From: Diplonema japonicum
Lineage: Eukaryota; Euglenozoa; Diplonemea; Diplonemida; Diplonemidae
Assembly: GCA_964019335.1 (NCBI GenBank)
Contig: OZ025696.1
Span: forward strand, 124,001 to 188,000
Direction of reading: 5' to 3'
DNA: 64,000 bases
Part shown: piece after piece, positions 1-9,609 of the stretch
Position numbering within the stretch: the stretch's first letter is position 1
Layout: the number at the start of each line of letters is the position of its first letter
The notes under the pieces: generated by a model
Told to the model about the DNA's origin: nothing
Seen by the model: only the letters and a program-made list of their open reading frames with translations
Databases searched by the model: none
Translations under genes and position numbers: made by a program

Positions 1-1508
1 GTCTCCGGTGGACAGTCCCCGAACATGGGCACCGTTACCAGTAAAAGACGCTTCTCGAGCTGTTTCGCAAGAGCGTTGGCCATCATAGTCTTACCTGTCC
101 CAGGCGGGCCGTGGAACAGAAGGATGACACCTGTCCCGTACCCGCCTGTCGCATCGTGGAAACCGATATCTTGGCGGAACTGCAGGGCGGCCTCGTGGTT
201 CTCGACTGTGTCGGTGATACTCTTTTTCATCGCTTCAGGAAGAATGACACTGGAGAGGTCGACCTTCGGGGTGTAAAGGTTCGCTGCGTCGATGATATCT
301 GAGAACTTTGTGTCGAGGCCGACGAAGTAGTCAAGCATGCGGCGGTCGATCTCCACCACACAGTCCATCAGGTCGTTTCCGCCAATCATCCGACGGTCAG
401 AGACGCTGACTATCCCCGACGTGACCAGAGGACTCTGTTTGTGAAACGATTTTCTGTTCTCCATCTGCGATCTCAAAGACCCTATGCAGTGCACACCGAG
501 GAGCGTTCCTACATCAAACCCAACTGTTCCCTGCGCGCGGATGGAGCTTCCAATGCGTCGCACGTCTTGAGAAACAATCCCGCTGAGAAGGGTGACAACG
601 GTCCACAGTTCGAAATCGTTGAAGTTCTTTTGTTTTCTAACGGTCTCCAGGCGGGGCAGGCTTGTTTTCGATGTGAGCGAGAGACGAACCTCACATTTTC
701 GGAGCGCGGCTCTTTCAACACTTTGTAGTTCTCTCATTTGCGACTCGGGACGCTGCTTTTCAAAACGACGGTCATCGTCGTCTTTCATACCCAGGTTGTA
801 CAGCTTTAAACGAGCGGCAACAACCTCAAAACGATCTGACAGATAGTCCAAGTCATCTTTGTAAGCGCATAGTGTGTCAGGTTCGTCACGTTCCGGGGTT
901 CTTTCTGGCTCTTCGGGGGAAGCATCTTCTTCTTCTAATGCTAAGTCAAGAACACCTTCTTCGTTGTCGTCAGCGAGAAGCGGTTGATACCGGCCTGTTT
1001 CCTCTAATACCTCCGACAAGGACGTGTCGGAGATTTTTAGGTATTCTGAGGGTGCGATGCGGACTCCAAGGAATCCTGCCAGAACCTCTCGAGGCATTTT
1101 GAATGTTTGGCTGCGGATTGTGCCGTCAAAACCGTCCTCTACCTCGATCAGCCCTTCCTTCATGTGCCGCCTCTCAGGGGACAGAAAGGTCAGGAGCTGT
1201 CCAGGTGTCATCCCTGATGCCTTGCAAATGTTCAGTGAATCACACCTTGAATCGTAGAGCTTGTTGTTTTCTTCGAGCTGGCAACCCGTGTTGTGCAACA
1301 CTACCCAGTGCATGGCCCGGACCTCTTCTCTCGTCAGGTCTAGTTTTCTGCTTACCAATGTTAGTACTGGTCTCGGTTCCATTTCCTCCCTTTCCATTAG
1401 ACACTCTTCTCTTGCCTTGGCCCGCTCCTCCCAGTCACCTTGTATCCTGTCTTGAAGAACGCCTAGCGCACATTGCAGGTAGTGGTCATCACTCTTGAAA
1501 GGTTGCAT
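1..1508 (-). CDS. AAA+ ATPase, N-terminal part (cut by window edge)
   Basis: This gene is open without a stop from an ATG at 1508 to the window edge (about 502 codons); the rest lies to the left. The Walker A motif GPPGTGKT is at about residues 467-474 (bases 87-110) and is followed by an ALAKQL-type helix typical of AAA+ ATPases. The first 440 residues match no domain I recognise: they are helical, with an acidic stretch rich in Glu and Asp near residues 185-205. The start is preceded on its own strand by a run of A, as at most genes here. The role is presumably ATP-driven remodelling of a protein or complex, but the substrate cannot be told because the second half of the ATPase domain is missing. 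The AAA+ call is firm; the subfamily is unknown. Confidence 0.85.
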   Translation of the reverse strand, partial: MQPFKSDDHYLQCALGVLQDRIQGDWEERAKAREECLMEREEMEPRPVLTLVSRKLDLTREEVRAMHWVVLHNTGCQLEENNKLYDSRCDSLNICKASGMTPGQLLTFLSPERRHMKEGLIEVEDGFDGTIRSQTFKMPREVLAGFLGVRIAPSEYLKISDTSLSEVLEETGRYQPLLADDNEEGVLDLALEEEDASPEEPERTPERDEPDTLCAYKDDLDYLSDRFEVVAARLKLYNLGMKDDDDRRFEKQRPESQMRELQSVERAALRKCEVRLSLTSKTSLPRLETVRKQKNFNDFELWTVVTLLSGIVSQDVRRIGSSIRAQGTVGFDVGTLLGVHCIGSLRSQMENRKSFHKQSPLVTSGIVSVSDRRMIGGNDLMDCVVEIDRRMLDYFVGLDTKFSDIIDAANLYTPKVDLSSVILPEAMKKSITDTVENHEAALQFRQDIGFHDATGGYGTGVILLFHGPPGTGKTMMANALAKQLEKRLLLVTVPMFGDCPPE

Positions 1509-2428
1509 CCTTTTTTTTTTTTCTTTCTTGTTTCCCCTGTTTTTTTCTGGGGGAACAGAATGTTCTGTACAAGAGCGGCCAAAACAAAGGAGGAAAAATA
1601 AAAAAAAAAAAAGAAAGAACAAAATAAAAAAAAAAAAAAAATACCAAGAAGGAAGAAAAGAAAGTCCACATATATTTTTTTGTTGCAAGGGAGTCCCCTC
1701 TTCTGGGAGGGTGGGGGGTGTTTGTTCACGGTTTAAGGAGGAAAAGAAAAAAAAAAGGGGGGGGGAAGGGTCCCTTTTTTTTCTCTTTTTTTTTCATCTT
1801 GTTTTTTTTTTTTCTTTCCTCTCTCTTCTTTTTCGTCTTTTTCTCGCTTATAAAAGAGGAAACTGGAGCAGCTGCATGTTCCGGGCCCTTTTGTATAGAC
1901 AAGTCAAAGACTTGTTTTTGCAGGATAAAAATAGAGAAATAATCCTTATGGTCTATAAAAAAAACTCCTCCCCTTCCTGCAGTACACGCATGGGGGATAA
2001 GATGGGGAGGGGGGGGTGAAAAGGTTTGCCTGGTGCAACGCCAATAAAACAAATATAGAGGGCCGAGAAAAAAAAAGAAATCTCCCCAGTCCTAAATATT
2101 TCTTTTTAAATAGAACATCACACGAATAAAAGAAAAGGGAAAATAATGAGGGAAGAAACAATGTAATAGGGGTTAGAAAGCAGTGGATGCACGAGAGCTC
2201 GAAATCTCGGAACGAGAGTTTTTTTTTTTTTTTTTTAAAAAAAAGTTTTGCCTGTGGGCTAAATACAACTGAAAAAAAAAATGAAAAAAAGAAATTGGAA
2301 TTGAAAAAAAAAAAGAAATTGAAAAAAAAAAATCGAGAAAGTGGTTTTTCTTCTTTTTTTTTTTTTGCTTCTTTTTTTTTTTCCTCCCTCTTTTTTTTCT
2401 TTTTTTTTTTCCCTCTATTCATCGAGCT

Positions 2429-2473
<45 letters not shown>

Positions 2474-2936
2474 GAGAGTGATGTAAGGGGAAGTGGTACC
2501 AAATGTCCACTAAAATAAAATCCCGTTTTAAAGGGGTGCATGTACCATTTGTTTTTTTTTTTTTGTTTTTCTTTTTCTCTTTTCTATAATAGTTCCATTT
2601 TCGTGTTTATTTTTCTTTTTTCTTTTCTTTCAAAAAAAGAGAGGAAAAAAGCTGACCCACCGCCCCCTTGTTTTCATTCATACCACAGCAAACCAACGAC
2701 GATAGCTGGAAAAAAAAAAGAATATCCAGCGCCAATCAGCTGTTGTACCTTAAATGCTGCATAAAAGAGGGAGAAAAAGGGTAGGAAAAAAAAATGAAAC
2801 ACTCCTATCCCTCCTTCCCCCCAAAAAAAAAACCTCCTCTCCCCCCCCAGACACCCCCACTTAACTTGAAACAAAAAGAAAAAAAAAAAAGTATCGTTTT
2901 ATAAAATAAAAGATTTTTTTTCGCACTTCATATTTT

Positions 2937-2967
<31 letters not shown>
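1509..2967. other. AT-rich spacer with homopolymer runs
   Basis: Non-coding spacer made largely of A and T runs, including about 29 A near 2432-2460. Apparent ORFs here consist mostly of Lys or Phe runs and are not credible genes. One short hairpin repeat (1897-1922) is annotated separately. Confidence 0.8.
1897..1922. repeat. Hairpin repeat family D, copy 1
   Basis: The sequence CAAGTCAAAGACTTG can fold as a 6-bp stem with a 3-nt loop and is followed by a T-rich stretch. Related copies lie at 17570-17596, 17986-18014 and 59150-59176, all in spacers and all sharing GACAAGTCAA followed by CGTT or TGTT. Confidence 0.55.
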
Positions 2968-2978
<11 letters not shown>

Positions 2979-4208
2979 ACCCAGCGTCAGGCTCGTTTTC
3001 ATTCACTTCAAGCATCGCTTTGGGGGGCATAGGACTTGTAGGCTCAGGGCTACAAAGCATGGGTGACAGCGGCGGAAGAACCCCTATACCCGCCTCAGCA
3101 TCGATACCAGTCTTTCGGTTGATTGGGAACTATTTTATTTTTTTTTTTTAAAAAAATTTATTTCCCCCTCAAAAAAAAAAAAAATGACTATAATGATATT
3201 TTATTTATCCTATACAACGAGATAAAGGAAGCCGATTGTAGATTCTCATCACAGGAGCAACAGACCAACAGTACCTAATAGCGGAACACGAACACGGCAA
3301 AAGCACAACAACAATACGAAGGAGGGCGGGTCCCGCTCGCTCAGCTCCTTGATCCGGACCAATGCGAGAAAGCGAAAAAAATACCCGAAAATGGCTCATA
3401 AAAAAAAAAAAAAAAAAAAAAAAAAACACACCCTGGAATCAGGTGCATAGTGCAGCCTGAAAACGACAATAGCGGAGAACACGCCAATCAGACCCCCGCA
3501 GACGATGTCACCGAAATGGTGCCTGTAGTCAATAGTTCTCGAGATCGACACAAACACCGCCGGCAACAAGCACAAGCTGAGCACGATGACACGCCAAAAC
3601 CCAACACTCTTCGCCTTGGCCATGGGCAGACGCGCCGAGACAAGGAGGGCCATGGTGGTCCAGCCTCCAAATGACATCGAAGCATGCCCAGAGGGGAAGG
3701 AACGCATGCCGTCGGTGATGATGCTTTCCGTTGAGCCACACACAGTGCTCATATAGTTGTGCGGGAGGTTTGTGGCAGTGAAGTTAAACTCCCTGTGCAG
3801 CCTGCTCATAAAATCAGGTCGATGCCTCCCCGCGAAGTTCTTGAAGGGGTCCGTGATGACGATCGCTAACAAGAATGTTTGTGTCATCAGCAAGCACACT
3901 GTGTGGATATCGTGAGCAAGTGGGACTTGCTTCAATCTGAACAACCACACCATCGCCACCCCCACTGCCATCGGCGCCGCCCACGCTATGAACGGTAATG
4001 ACCAGTTCGGGAAAGACTCGTGGGTACTGTAAGGGTGGTTGATGGACGGATCGGTGGGGTCGAAGTCCCGACACCTCGGGCCATAAAATCGGAACGGCGC
4101 CCAGATCAACATCGGCAGCGCTGCCAAAACCCAGTCCACGAAGTACGTCCAGTGCCACCACGAGCTGTCCTCATTCCAATTCCGCAGGTACGTGAACACG
4201 GCACCCAT
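2968..4208 (-). CDS. PAP2-family lipid phosphate phosphatase (two exons)
   Basis: Predicted integral membrane phosphatase that removes phosphate from lipid phosphates such as phosphatidate. Exon 1 (4208-3432, 259 codons) holds the three PAP2 signatures: K123 to R130-P131 (KX6RP), PSGH at 172-175, and SR at 223-224 with H230 and D234 (SRX5HX3D). Hydrophobic segments surround them in the usual six-helix pattern. Read without splicing, the frame runs into a T homopolymer and gives an implausible poly-Phe end. A GT-AG intron (3431-3130) instead joins exon 1 in phase 0 to a GC-rich exon 2 (3129-2968) encoding 53 residues, rich in Pro and acidic residues, then TAA. The mature product would be 312 residues. 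The start is the first ATG after an A run. Family call firm; intron likely. Confidence 0.85.
3130..3431 (-). other. Predicted GT-AG intron in the PAP2 gene
   Basis: A 302-nt interval that begins GTGTGT and ends TAG on the minus strand. Removing it keeps the frame and replaces a poly-Phe tail with a normal-composition C-terminus. It holds a T run of about 25 next to the donor. The acceptor is preceded by A-rich rather than pyrimidine-rich sequence, which lowers confidence. Confidence 0.6.
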
Positions 4209-4299
4209 TTTTTTTTTTTTTTTTAATCTGTCAGATCATTGTGGATGGGGGGGAAAAAAAAAAGAAATGGAAAGGGGGGGGGGGAAAATTCTACATAAT

Positions 4300-5559
4300 C
4301 TAAGGGTCGCATAAGGATTCCACCGAGTAGTCTAACACTGACTGCACGGCTCGCTCGCCCACTTCCGGTGGTATTGGTGTGGGCTTCCCCGGAGTCCCCG
4401 ACGGCTTGGACGGTGCGTGGGAGCGATGCGACTGCAGCACCATCATGAGATCAGAGAGCGGCTGCGAGACCATCGGCTTCGAGGGATCTGCTTCTGTGTG
4501 AGGCAATGACGCCTGTGAGTAGGGCTTCGGCACTGACATGCGCTCCGACATTGTCGGAGACTGTGACATGTCTCTCTGCGGCTGGACGGCGAGAGGCTGC
4601 TCTGGTTCACGCGTCTGGGTGCCGAACTGTGACGAAGCTTGCGGCTGCGCTTGCAGCTCACGCATCGGCGAAGACTCCTGCAACGTTCCATCGTAGGAGG
4701 CAGGCGCATGCCGCATTGCTGAAGAGAGCGGCGCTACCACCTCATGCTGCTCCGTGTTGTTTTGCGACTCTCCATATTGTGAAGTCGATGGGTGCTGTGA
4801 GCCATGGGGCTCCGATGCATTCTGCGAGGGTGAATGATGCGGCATCCTGTACCCGTGCTGCGATGCTGCCTGAGACATTTCGGCGAACTGTGGTCCGGAA
4901 GCGTGGGCAGGCACTGACATTTGCGGTGGAGCCACCTGCGCCAGGGAGTGGGGCTGCGGTATTGTCTCGAACTGCAGCGAAGAAGACGACTCACAATGCG
5001 ACAGCAGCTGCTCGAGCGATGCAGGCGGCTGGGAAGGCTGTGCGGAGGATAATGTTTGGTGTATCTCAGCCTGCGACACGTCCAACAGCTGGCCATACGT
5101 CGCGGAAGGGTGCAGCAGTGCCTGCGCATGAGTTGGGGAAGGTACCTGTGTTGATGGAGTCGTGGCAAGCTCGTGATGCACCTGTTCTGGCAGTTGCAGA
5201 GTGACAGCTCGGGCTGCGGGCTCCGCCAATTGTGCCGCCGCATGGAACTGTGCCAGAAGGTCCTCTGGGTCTGCGGACAGCTGTACCGGCGGTTGTGACA
5301 ACTGCGCCGGCGGTTGTGGGGCTGACAGCTGTACTGGCGGTTGTGGGGCTGACAGCTGTACCGGCGGTTGTGGGGCTGACAGTTGGGTTGGCGTTGTTTG
5401 CGTCTGCAGAGCCGCCATTGCCCTGCCTACACTGTTCCTCAACTCCCTGTGCATGTCCTCGTACAACGCTTCAACATTCCCAACCCGCACTCCAAGCTCT
5501 CTGGTGGACTCGTCAAAGGAGTCGAATGCCCTCACATTCACTACCTGATCATCTTGCAT
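4300..5559 (-). CDS. Low-complexity Gln/Ser/Pro-rich protein, unknown function
   Basis: The 419-residue product has a short ordered N-terminus (about residues 1-50) followed by a long disordered region dominated by Gln, Ser, Pro, Ala and His. Near residues 55-95 the unit QLSAPQPPV repeats about four times, matched by a 27-bp DNA repeat. The last 60 residues have a different, Pro/Gly-containing composition ending in DYSVESLCDP. The frame is open upstream to 5874, but that part is homopolymer-rich, so I start at the ATG at 5559. This ATG also follows a pyrimidine-rich stretch ending in ACAG, which could be a splice acceptor. No catalytic or membrane features are visible. Scaffold or RNA-binding roles would be guesses. 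Confidence 0.65.
   Translation of the reverse strand: MQDDQVVNVRAFDSFDESTRELGVRVGNVEALYEDMHRELRNSVGRAMAALQTQTTPTQLSAPQPPVQLSAPQPPVQLSAPQPPAQLSQPPVQLSADPEDLLAQFHAAAQLAEPAARAVTLQLPEQVHHELATTPSTQVPSPTHAQALLHPSATYGQLLDVSQAEIHQTLSSAQPSQPPASLEQLLSHCESSSSLQFETIPQPHSLAQVAPPQMSVPAHASGPQFAEMSQAASQHGYRMPHHSPSQNASEPHGSQHPSTSQYGESQNNTEQHEVVAPLSSAMRHAPASYDGTLQESSPMRELQAQPQASSQFGTQTREPEQPLAVQPQRDMSQSPTMSERMSVPKPYSQASLPHTEADPSKPMVSQPLSDLMMVLQSHRSHAPSKPSGTPGKPTPIPPEVGERAVQSVLDYSVESLCDP
5280..5390 (-). repeat. 27-bp tandem repeat inside the Q/S/P-rich gene
   Basis: Three to four copies of a 27-bp unit reading GTTGTGGGGCTGACAGCTGT on the plus strand with minor variants. It encodes the nine-residue unit QLSAPQPPV. 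Copy number is likely to vary between strains. Confidence 0.8.
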
Positions 5560-6386
5560 GCCTCCACCTGTGTAGTAGATATTCCACAAGAAAACAAGAT
5601 ATACAAAAAAAAGACGCGTAAGCGCTGCAAGGTTGCCAACGAAACAAACGCCAGTAAAAGATAAGAGAGGTGGAAACAAGAGGGCCTTGGGGGGGACAAC
5701 TGGGGCAACAAATCCTTGAAAAACCGGCCGAGCTTTTTTTTTTTTTCTTTTTGTAACAACTAGTCGTGCCCTGTTTTTTCTTCTCATCTTCCATCCTAGG
5801 TTGTTGCCTGTTTTAGGGGATCGGCCCCCCCCCAGGGGAGTTAAGGTAAAAAAAAAAAAAGGAAGACCATACATGCCAGTCGCTCTGGAAACAAAACAGA
5901 ATAAAAAAATATAAGTTATACATTCACGAGGGTCCGGGCGTGGTGTCCCTGATCCTAATAATTCTTAAAATAACCGCCACCTGTAGTAGAGGGGGACTTT
6001 AATGACTAAGAAGTCCATTGGCTCCATGAACCGCTAGCCCTCACTGAGTACCAATAAGTGGGGGAAAACATAAAGGGAAATGTTTTTTTCTTTTTCTTCT
6101 TCTTCTTCTCGGTCACGCTATTATTAGTTTGCCCTCAGCACCTTTGAAAATAGCAAAAAAAAAATGGAACCATTTTCTGCTCTTTCGAACAAATAAAAAT
6201 ATAAAAAAAAAAAAAAAACAGGGGAAGAGAAGGGGGGACATTTGAAATTCCTCGTTTTCTGCCCAAAGTGGGCCACCCGCACGAGAGTGTCAAGTGGGGG
6301 AGAAATAGGAGCAAGTGTGGGAGGCATTAAAAGAAAAAAAAAAAAGAAAAAAAAAGGAAAGGGCAACGTTTAAAAACCGATACCGA
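5560..6386. other. Spacer, no gene seen
   Basis: A/T-rich spacer with runs of A and T near 5735, 5850, 6195 and 6335. Short ORFs exist on both strands but have homopolymer composition. I see no conserved element here. Confidence 0.7.
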
Positions 6387-7958
6387 CTAGTTCTTAGGCT
6401 TGTAGGGACCAAAGAAGTACCCAGACTGCTTCTTGGTGAAGGTCTGGGTGCTGCAGGCCAACGATCCCGAGTCGCCGGGCTTTTCGTAGCAAGACGACCC
6501 CGTGTAGCTTGATCCATTCGTTGAGTTTCCGGAGAACCAGTTGTTCCAGGTCACTCCGTGATCGCCACCAGCACCAATGTAATCGATGTAGTACGAGAGG
6601 TACGAAGAGTTCAGCTGCAGCGACACGAGAGACTCAAAATGGTCCTGGTTGGTCGGTGCAGGCGGCAGAGGGGCCGCCCCATAACCTGCCCCATTGGGGT
6701 AGAACGAACACAACATGTCGTCAGTGGTCCTCACCCCAACAGGGAGGATGTACTGGACTTCAGGAAGGAAGTTCAGGTAAGGGGTCACTGGCTTCACCTC
6801 ACCTAAGATCTTCTTGGACAGCGTCACACACTGGTCGGGGAGGTCGAAGCACCCCTTCCCGCCCTGCTCGGGGTTGTTGTAGCCGATGATGGTGGCAATG
6901 TTGCCGTGCGCCGTGCTGTACCCCGACTGCATGCTGAGGTACGCAGACGAGGTCAGGTTCCAAGGAACAGCGTAGCTCGTCTTCATGGGGTAGAACGACT
7001 GCGTGTAGTACATGTTCTCACGGAGGGAGGTCGCAAGGTTCTGCCTAGCAGTTTGCACTTCAGAGGTCACAAGCGAAGGGGGCATCTTCAGACCAATGTA
7101 GCTCGCAGGTTCGTAGGTGTAGAAACCCTCCCCGAGGTAGGTGAGGCCTTTGTTGGGTGAGAAGGAGATCTGGGTCGAGAAGTTCTGCGTGGCGTAGTTG
7201 AGAAGCCCATCCGCAGCCTGCTGGCAGTCCCCCATGTTCCCGAACTCGCAGGTGAGGACGTAGTACTGCTGCGAGGAGTCCTTGGCAAGGATCTTCGCAA
7301 GGTCAGAAGGCTGCCCACCGACCTGGAAGGCCGACATCTCAACGCGTCCCGAGAAGGACCTCTGTTCCGTGATCTTCTGAACAGAGGTGGTGGCGCTCAC
7401 GATGTCATCCAGGCCTGCAGAGATGGAGGTCTTGAACTCCTCGATCTCCTCCTTGCAGCTCATCACAACGTTGATGCTCAACATGAGGAGTGCCCCCTCC
7501 TCGTACGAGGTGAGGTACGAGTCCCCGCACACAACACGGAAGTAAGGGTTCTTCCCTTTTGCATACATCTGCTGCCCGAAGGGGGTCAGCCCGTTCAGAC
7601 CGGTCCCGTTCAGCTGGATGTTCACATTGGCGGAGGTGTACTGGTAGTAGTTCAGCGACATGGAGTACTCCTTGTCCTCCACAGCCTTCAGGTACGATGT
7701 CTCAGCGTCTACTTGGAACATCCCGACCCCTGCCCCCACCCCGACAGTGCGTCGCACAGACTGCTCCAAGTCGCTGAAGGACATTGCAGTCTGCAGCTCG
7801 ATGTGCGATGTCTCGCGGTTCACCGTCTGTATCGACCCGACGTAGCACGCCTGCTGTGACACCTGCTGCGTGTCTGCTGAGAACCCGTACCCCACCATCG
7901 TGTCCGGCGTCTGCCCTGCGCACACAGCCGCAAGTAGTGCTCCTACTAACCACTTCAT
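6387..7958 (-). CDS. Secreted protein A, possible MACPF-like fold
   Basis: The 523-residue product starts with a clear signal peptide (MKWLVGALLAAVCAGQ) and has many N-glycosylation sequons and paired Cys, so it is probably secreted or on the surface. It is a close paralogue of the gene at 12661-14244: the first roughly 440 residues are nearly identical at DNA level, then the last 90 residues diverge sharply before a shared TFTKKQSGYFF end. Around residues 150-190 the segment with CGDSY, a small-residue turn and a charged EEIEEF helix recalls MACPF-type pore-forming proteins, but the classic YGTHF motif is not evident, so this is only a suggestion. Nothing shows toxicity. The two E2-like genes lie between the paralogues. 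Confidence 0.8.
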   Translation of the reverse strand: MKWLVGALLAAVCAGQTPDTMVGYGFSADTQQVSQQACYVGSIQTVNRETSHIELQTAMSFSDLEQSVRRTVGVGAGVGMFQVDAETSYLKAVEDKEYSMSLNYYQYTSANVNIQLNGTGLNGLTPFGQQMYAKGKNPYFRVVCGDSYLTSYEEGALLMLSINVVMSCKEEIEEFKTSISAGLDDIVSATTSVQKITEQRSFSGRVEMSAFQVGGQPSDLAKILAKDSSQQYYVLTCEFGNMGDCQQAADGLLNYATQNFSTQISFSPNKGLTYLGEGFYTYEPASYIGLKMPPSLVTSEVQTARQNLATSLRENMYYTQSFYPMKTSYAVPWNLTSSAYLSMQSGYSTAHGNIATIIGYNNPEQGGKGCFDLPDQCVTLSKKILGEVKPVTPYLNFLPEVQYILPVGVRTTDDMLCSFYPNGAGYGAAPLPPAPTNQDHFESLVSLQLNSSYLSYYIDYIGAGGDHGVTWNNWFSGNSTNGSSYTGSSCYEKPGDSGSLACSTQTFTKKQSGYFFGPYKPKN

Positions 7959-8304
7959 TCTTTCGTAGCTTACCCTGAAGTGTGTTACACGTTCTAATCG
8001 AAATATTATACATATGAGATAAAGGAGTACAAAATAAATATAGAAAAGAGATGCAACGAGAGAGGCAAACCCCAGCCTGCTTGGAGGATAATGTCTTCTG
8101 CGAAACGAGTGGAACTGAAATAAGAGAAAATTATAAGTCCTACTCAGCAAAAGAAGTCGAAGAATACAGAAGGCTGGGGCCGAGAACGATTAGAATATAA
8201 AAGCGATTACACATAAAGAGGAAAGCAAAGGGGCAAGGAGAGGTAACGCACGGTAAAAGATGTCTGTTGACTTAAGTGGAGATAGAATGAGATAAGCAAG
8301 ACGA
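7959..8304. other. Spacer between secreted protein A and E2-like A
   Basis: 346-nt spacer with fewer homopolymers than the others. It contains ATATGAGATAAAGGAG near 8013, a short match to the end of repeat family B. No gene is seen. Confidence 0.6.
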
Positions 8305-9609
8305 TCACGGCATGGTGATGTACTTACAGTAGTCCTCTTGGGAGGTGACCTTGCTCACCTCTGTGAAACCTTTCTTTATGGAAACCTTAGCTTCTGAAAT
8401 GTCGATGGACTGCTGGAGAGCCCCCCCTCGGCCAAGAGCTTCAAAAAGATACCTGAAGCAAAGAAGGTCCGTCCGCAGGGTGTCAGCCTCTCGAGCAACG
8501 GCGGCGGCGGTGTCCTCCCAGGAGCGACCCGACAGAGGCAGCAGTGCAAGCAGCGATGCAATGCGAGGGACCCTGCTCTCGGTTGAGATGTCGCGCATCA
8601 TGACATCGATGTGCTTCTGCACGCTGCCGCCCTCCCGCCCGTCCACCCTGCGCAGTGTGTCCAGCAGGGCATGGTAGCACTCGATAAACCTGTCGTCTGC
8701 ACGACCGCACTGTGCCACCTCAGCCACCATCGACTCCATCACTGAACCCACACACTCAACAAGTTGTCTGACCCACCCTTCTGGTGGCGATTGTCCCATT
8801 GACCTGAGCTGCGTGGAAATACCTTCCAGACAGCTAACCAGCAGTCCCTGTTCCATCACACGGTTGCTGTGGTCCTCGGTGTAGCTCAAGGGGAGGAAGT
8901 GGGTGAATGTCTTCAAGTTGTTGCTGGACTTCCTCACACCCAGTGTGAAGGCCTCGTGGGACAGCACCTCGCCAGGAGTGGACAGCCCTTCTGCAGTGAC
9001 GTTAATGCCAATCCCCAGCAAAGCATCTTCGTCCTCAACCTTCGCACAGCTGCTGTAGCACACAATCCCGCTGACAGGAACAACTGCAGGACCATTTTCT
9101 TCAATCTCCGGGTAAGGGGAAGAGGTCTTGTGGCCACACGGGCAGGTGATGGTCTCGTTGTGCTCCTTCGCAGTCTTGATGTCTACGGCAGCTGAGGACA
9201 GCAAGCCGTCAGCGTTGGAGAGGAGGTTCTGCATCTGGACGAGGATTGTCTCCAGGGTGCAGGCGGGGGACCAGCCCTCGTCAGTGGAGCCCCATTCTCC
9301 GTGGTGGTTCTTGTAGTTGTTGAAGATGTTGAGGCACACTGCCCTGCGCCCCTTGGAGTCTGTCATGTGCGAGCCCCCTGCGTACGTGATGGGTGTCACG
9401 AAGAAGGCGTTCGGCGCGTTCACAGGGTAGTCGGATCCGATCTCGAGAACGAAGTGTATCCTCACCCCTTCGTAGACCCCTGCAGGCCCGATCACGTTGC
9501 AGTGGATCTCGTTCAGATTGTCCTCGCAGGGGGCAGCAGAAGCTCCGGGCACAGGGTGCTTCTGAAGCTGCTTCAACTGGCGCATGATACTCTTCGAGGG
9601 GGAAGACAT
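8305..9609 (-). CDS. E2-like ubiquitin-conjugating protein A
   Basis: Residues 1-137 of the 434 form a UBC (E2) fold: the candidate catalytic Cys is C92 in AVCLNIF, followed by GWSPACTLETIL (from residue 112), the usual E2 segment. The HPN motif that normally sits about ten residues before the Cys is missing (the region reads MTDSKGRR), so activity may be atypical. The C-terminal 300 residues form an extra domain containing a CPCG pair near residue 155 and a block around GIGINVT that I cannot name. Start: the ATG at 9609, because similarity to the paralogue at 10531-11832 begins just upstream. Identity with the paralogue is near complete except in two patches, after residue 137 and near the C-terminus. 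Likely cytosolic ubiquitin or ubiquitin-like transfer. Confidence 0.85.
   Translation of the reverse strand: MSSPSKSIMRQLKQLQKHPVPGASAAPCEDNLNEIHCNVIGPAGVYEGVRIHFVLEIGSDYPVNAPNAFFVTPITYAGGSHMTDSKGRRAVCLNIFNNYKNHHGEWGSTDEGWSPACTLETILVQMQNLLSNADGLLSSAAVDIKTAKEHNETITCPCGHKTSSPYPEIEENGPAVVPVSGIVCYSSCAKVEDEDALLGIGINVTAEGLSTPGEVLSHEAFTLGVRKSSNNLKTFTHFLPLSYTEDHSNRVMEQGLLVSCLEGISTQLRSMGQSPPEGWVRQLVECVGSVMESMVAEVAQCGRADDRFIECYHALLDTLRRVDGREGGSVQKHIDVMMRDISTESRVPRIASLLALLPLSGRSWEDTAAAVAREADTLRTDLLCFRYLFEALGRGGALQQSIDISEAKVSIKKGFTEVSKVTSQEDYCKYITMP

Noticed and set aside
1495-2486. ORFs rich in Lys or Phe in the first spacer
   Set aside because: They are translations of A/T homopolymers; the same kind occurs in every spacer.
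5560-5874. N-terminal extension of the Q/S/P-rich protein up to an ATG at 5874
   Set aside because: The extra residues are Phe/Lys/Leu-rich spacer translation and include a chance hydrophobic segment; the ATG at 5559 gives a more normal start.
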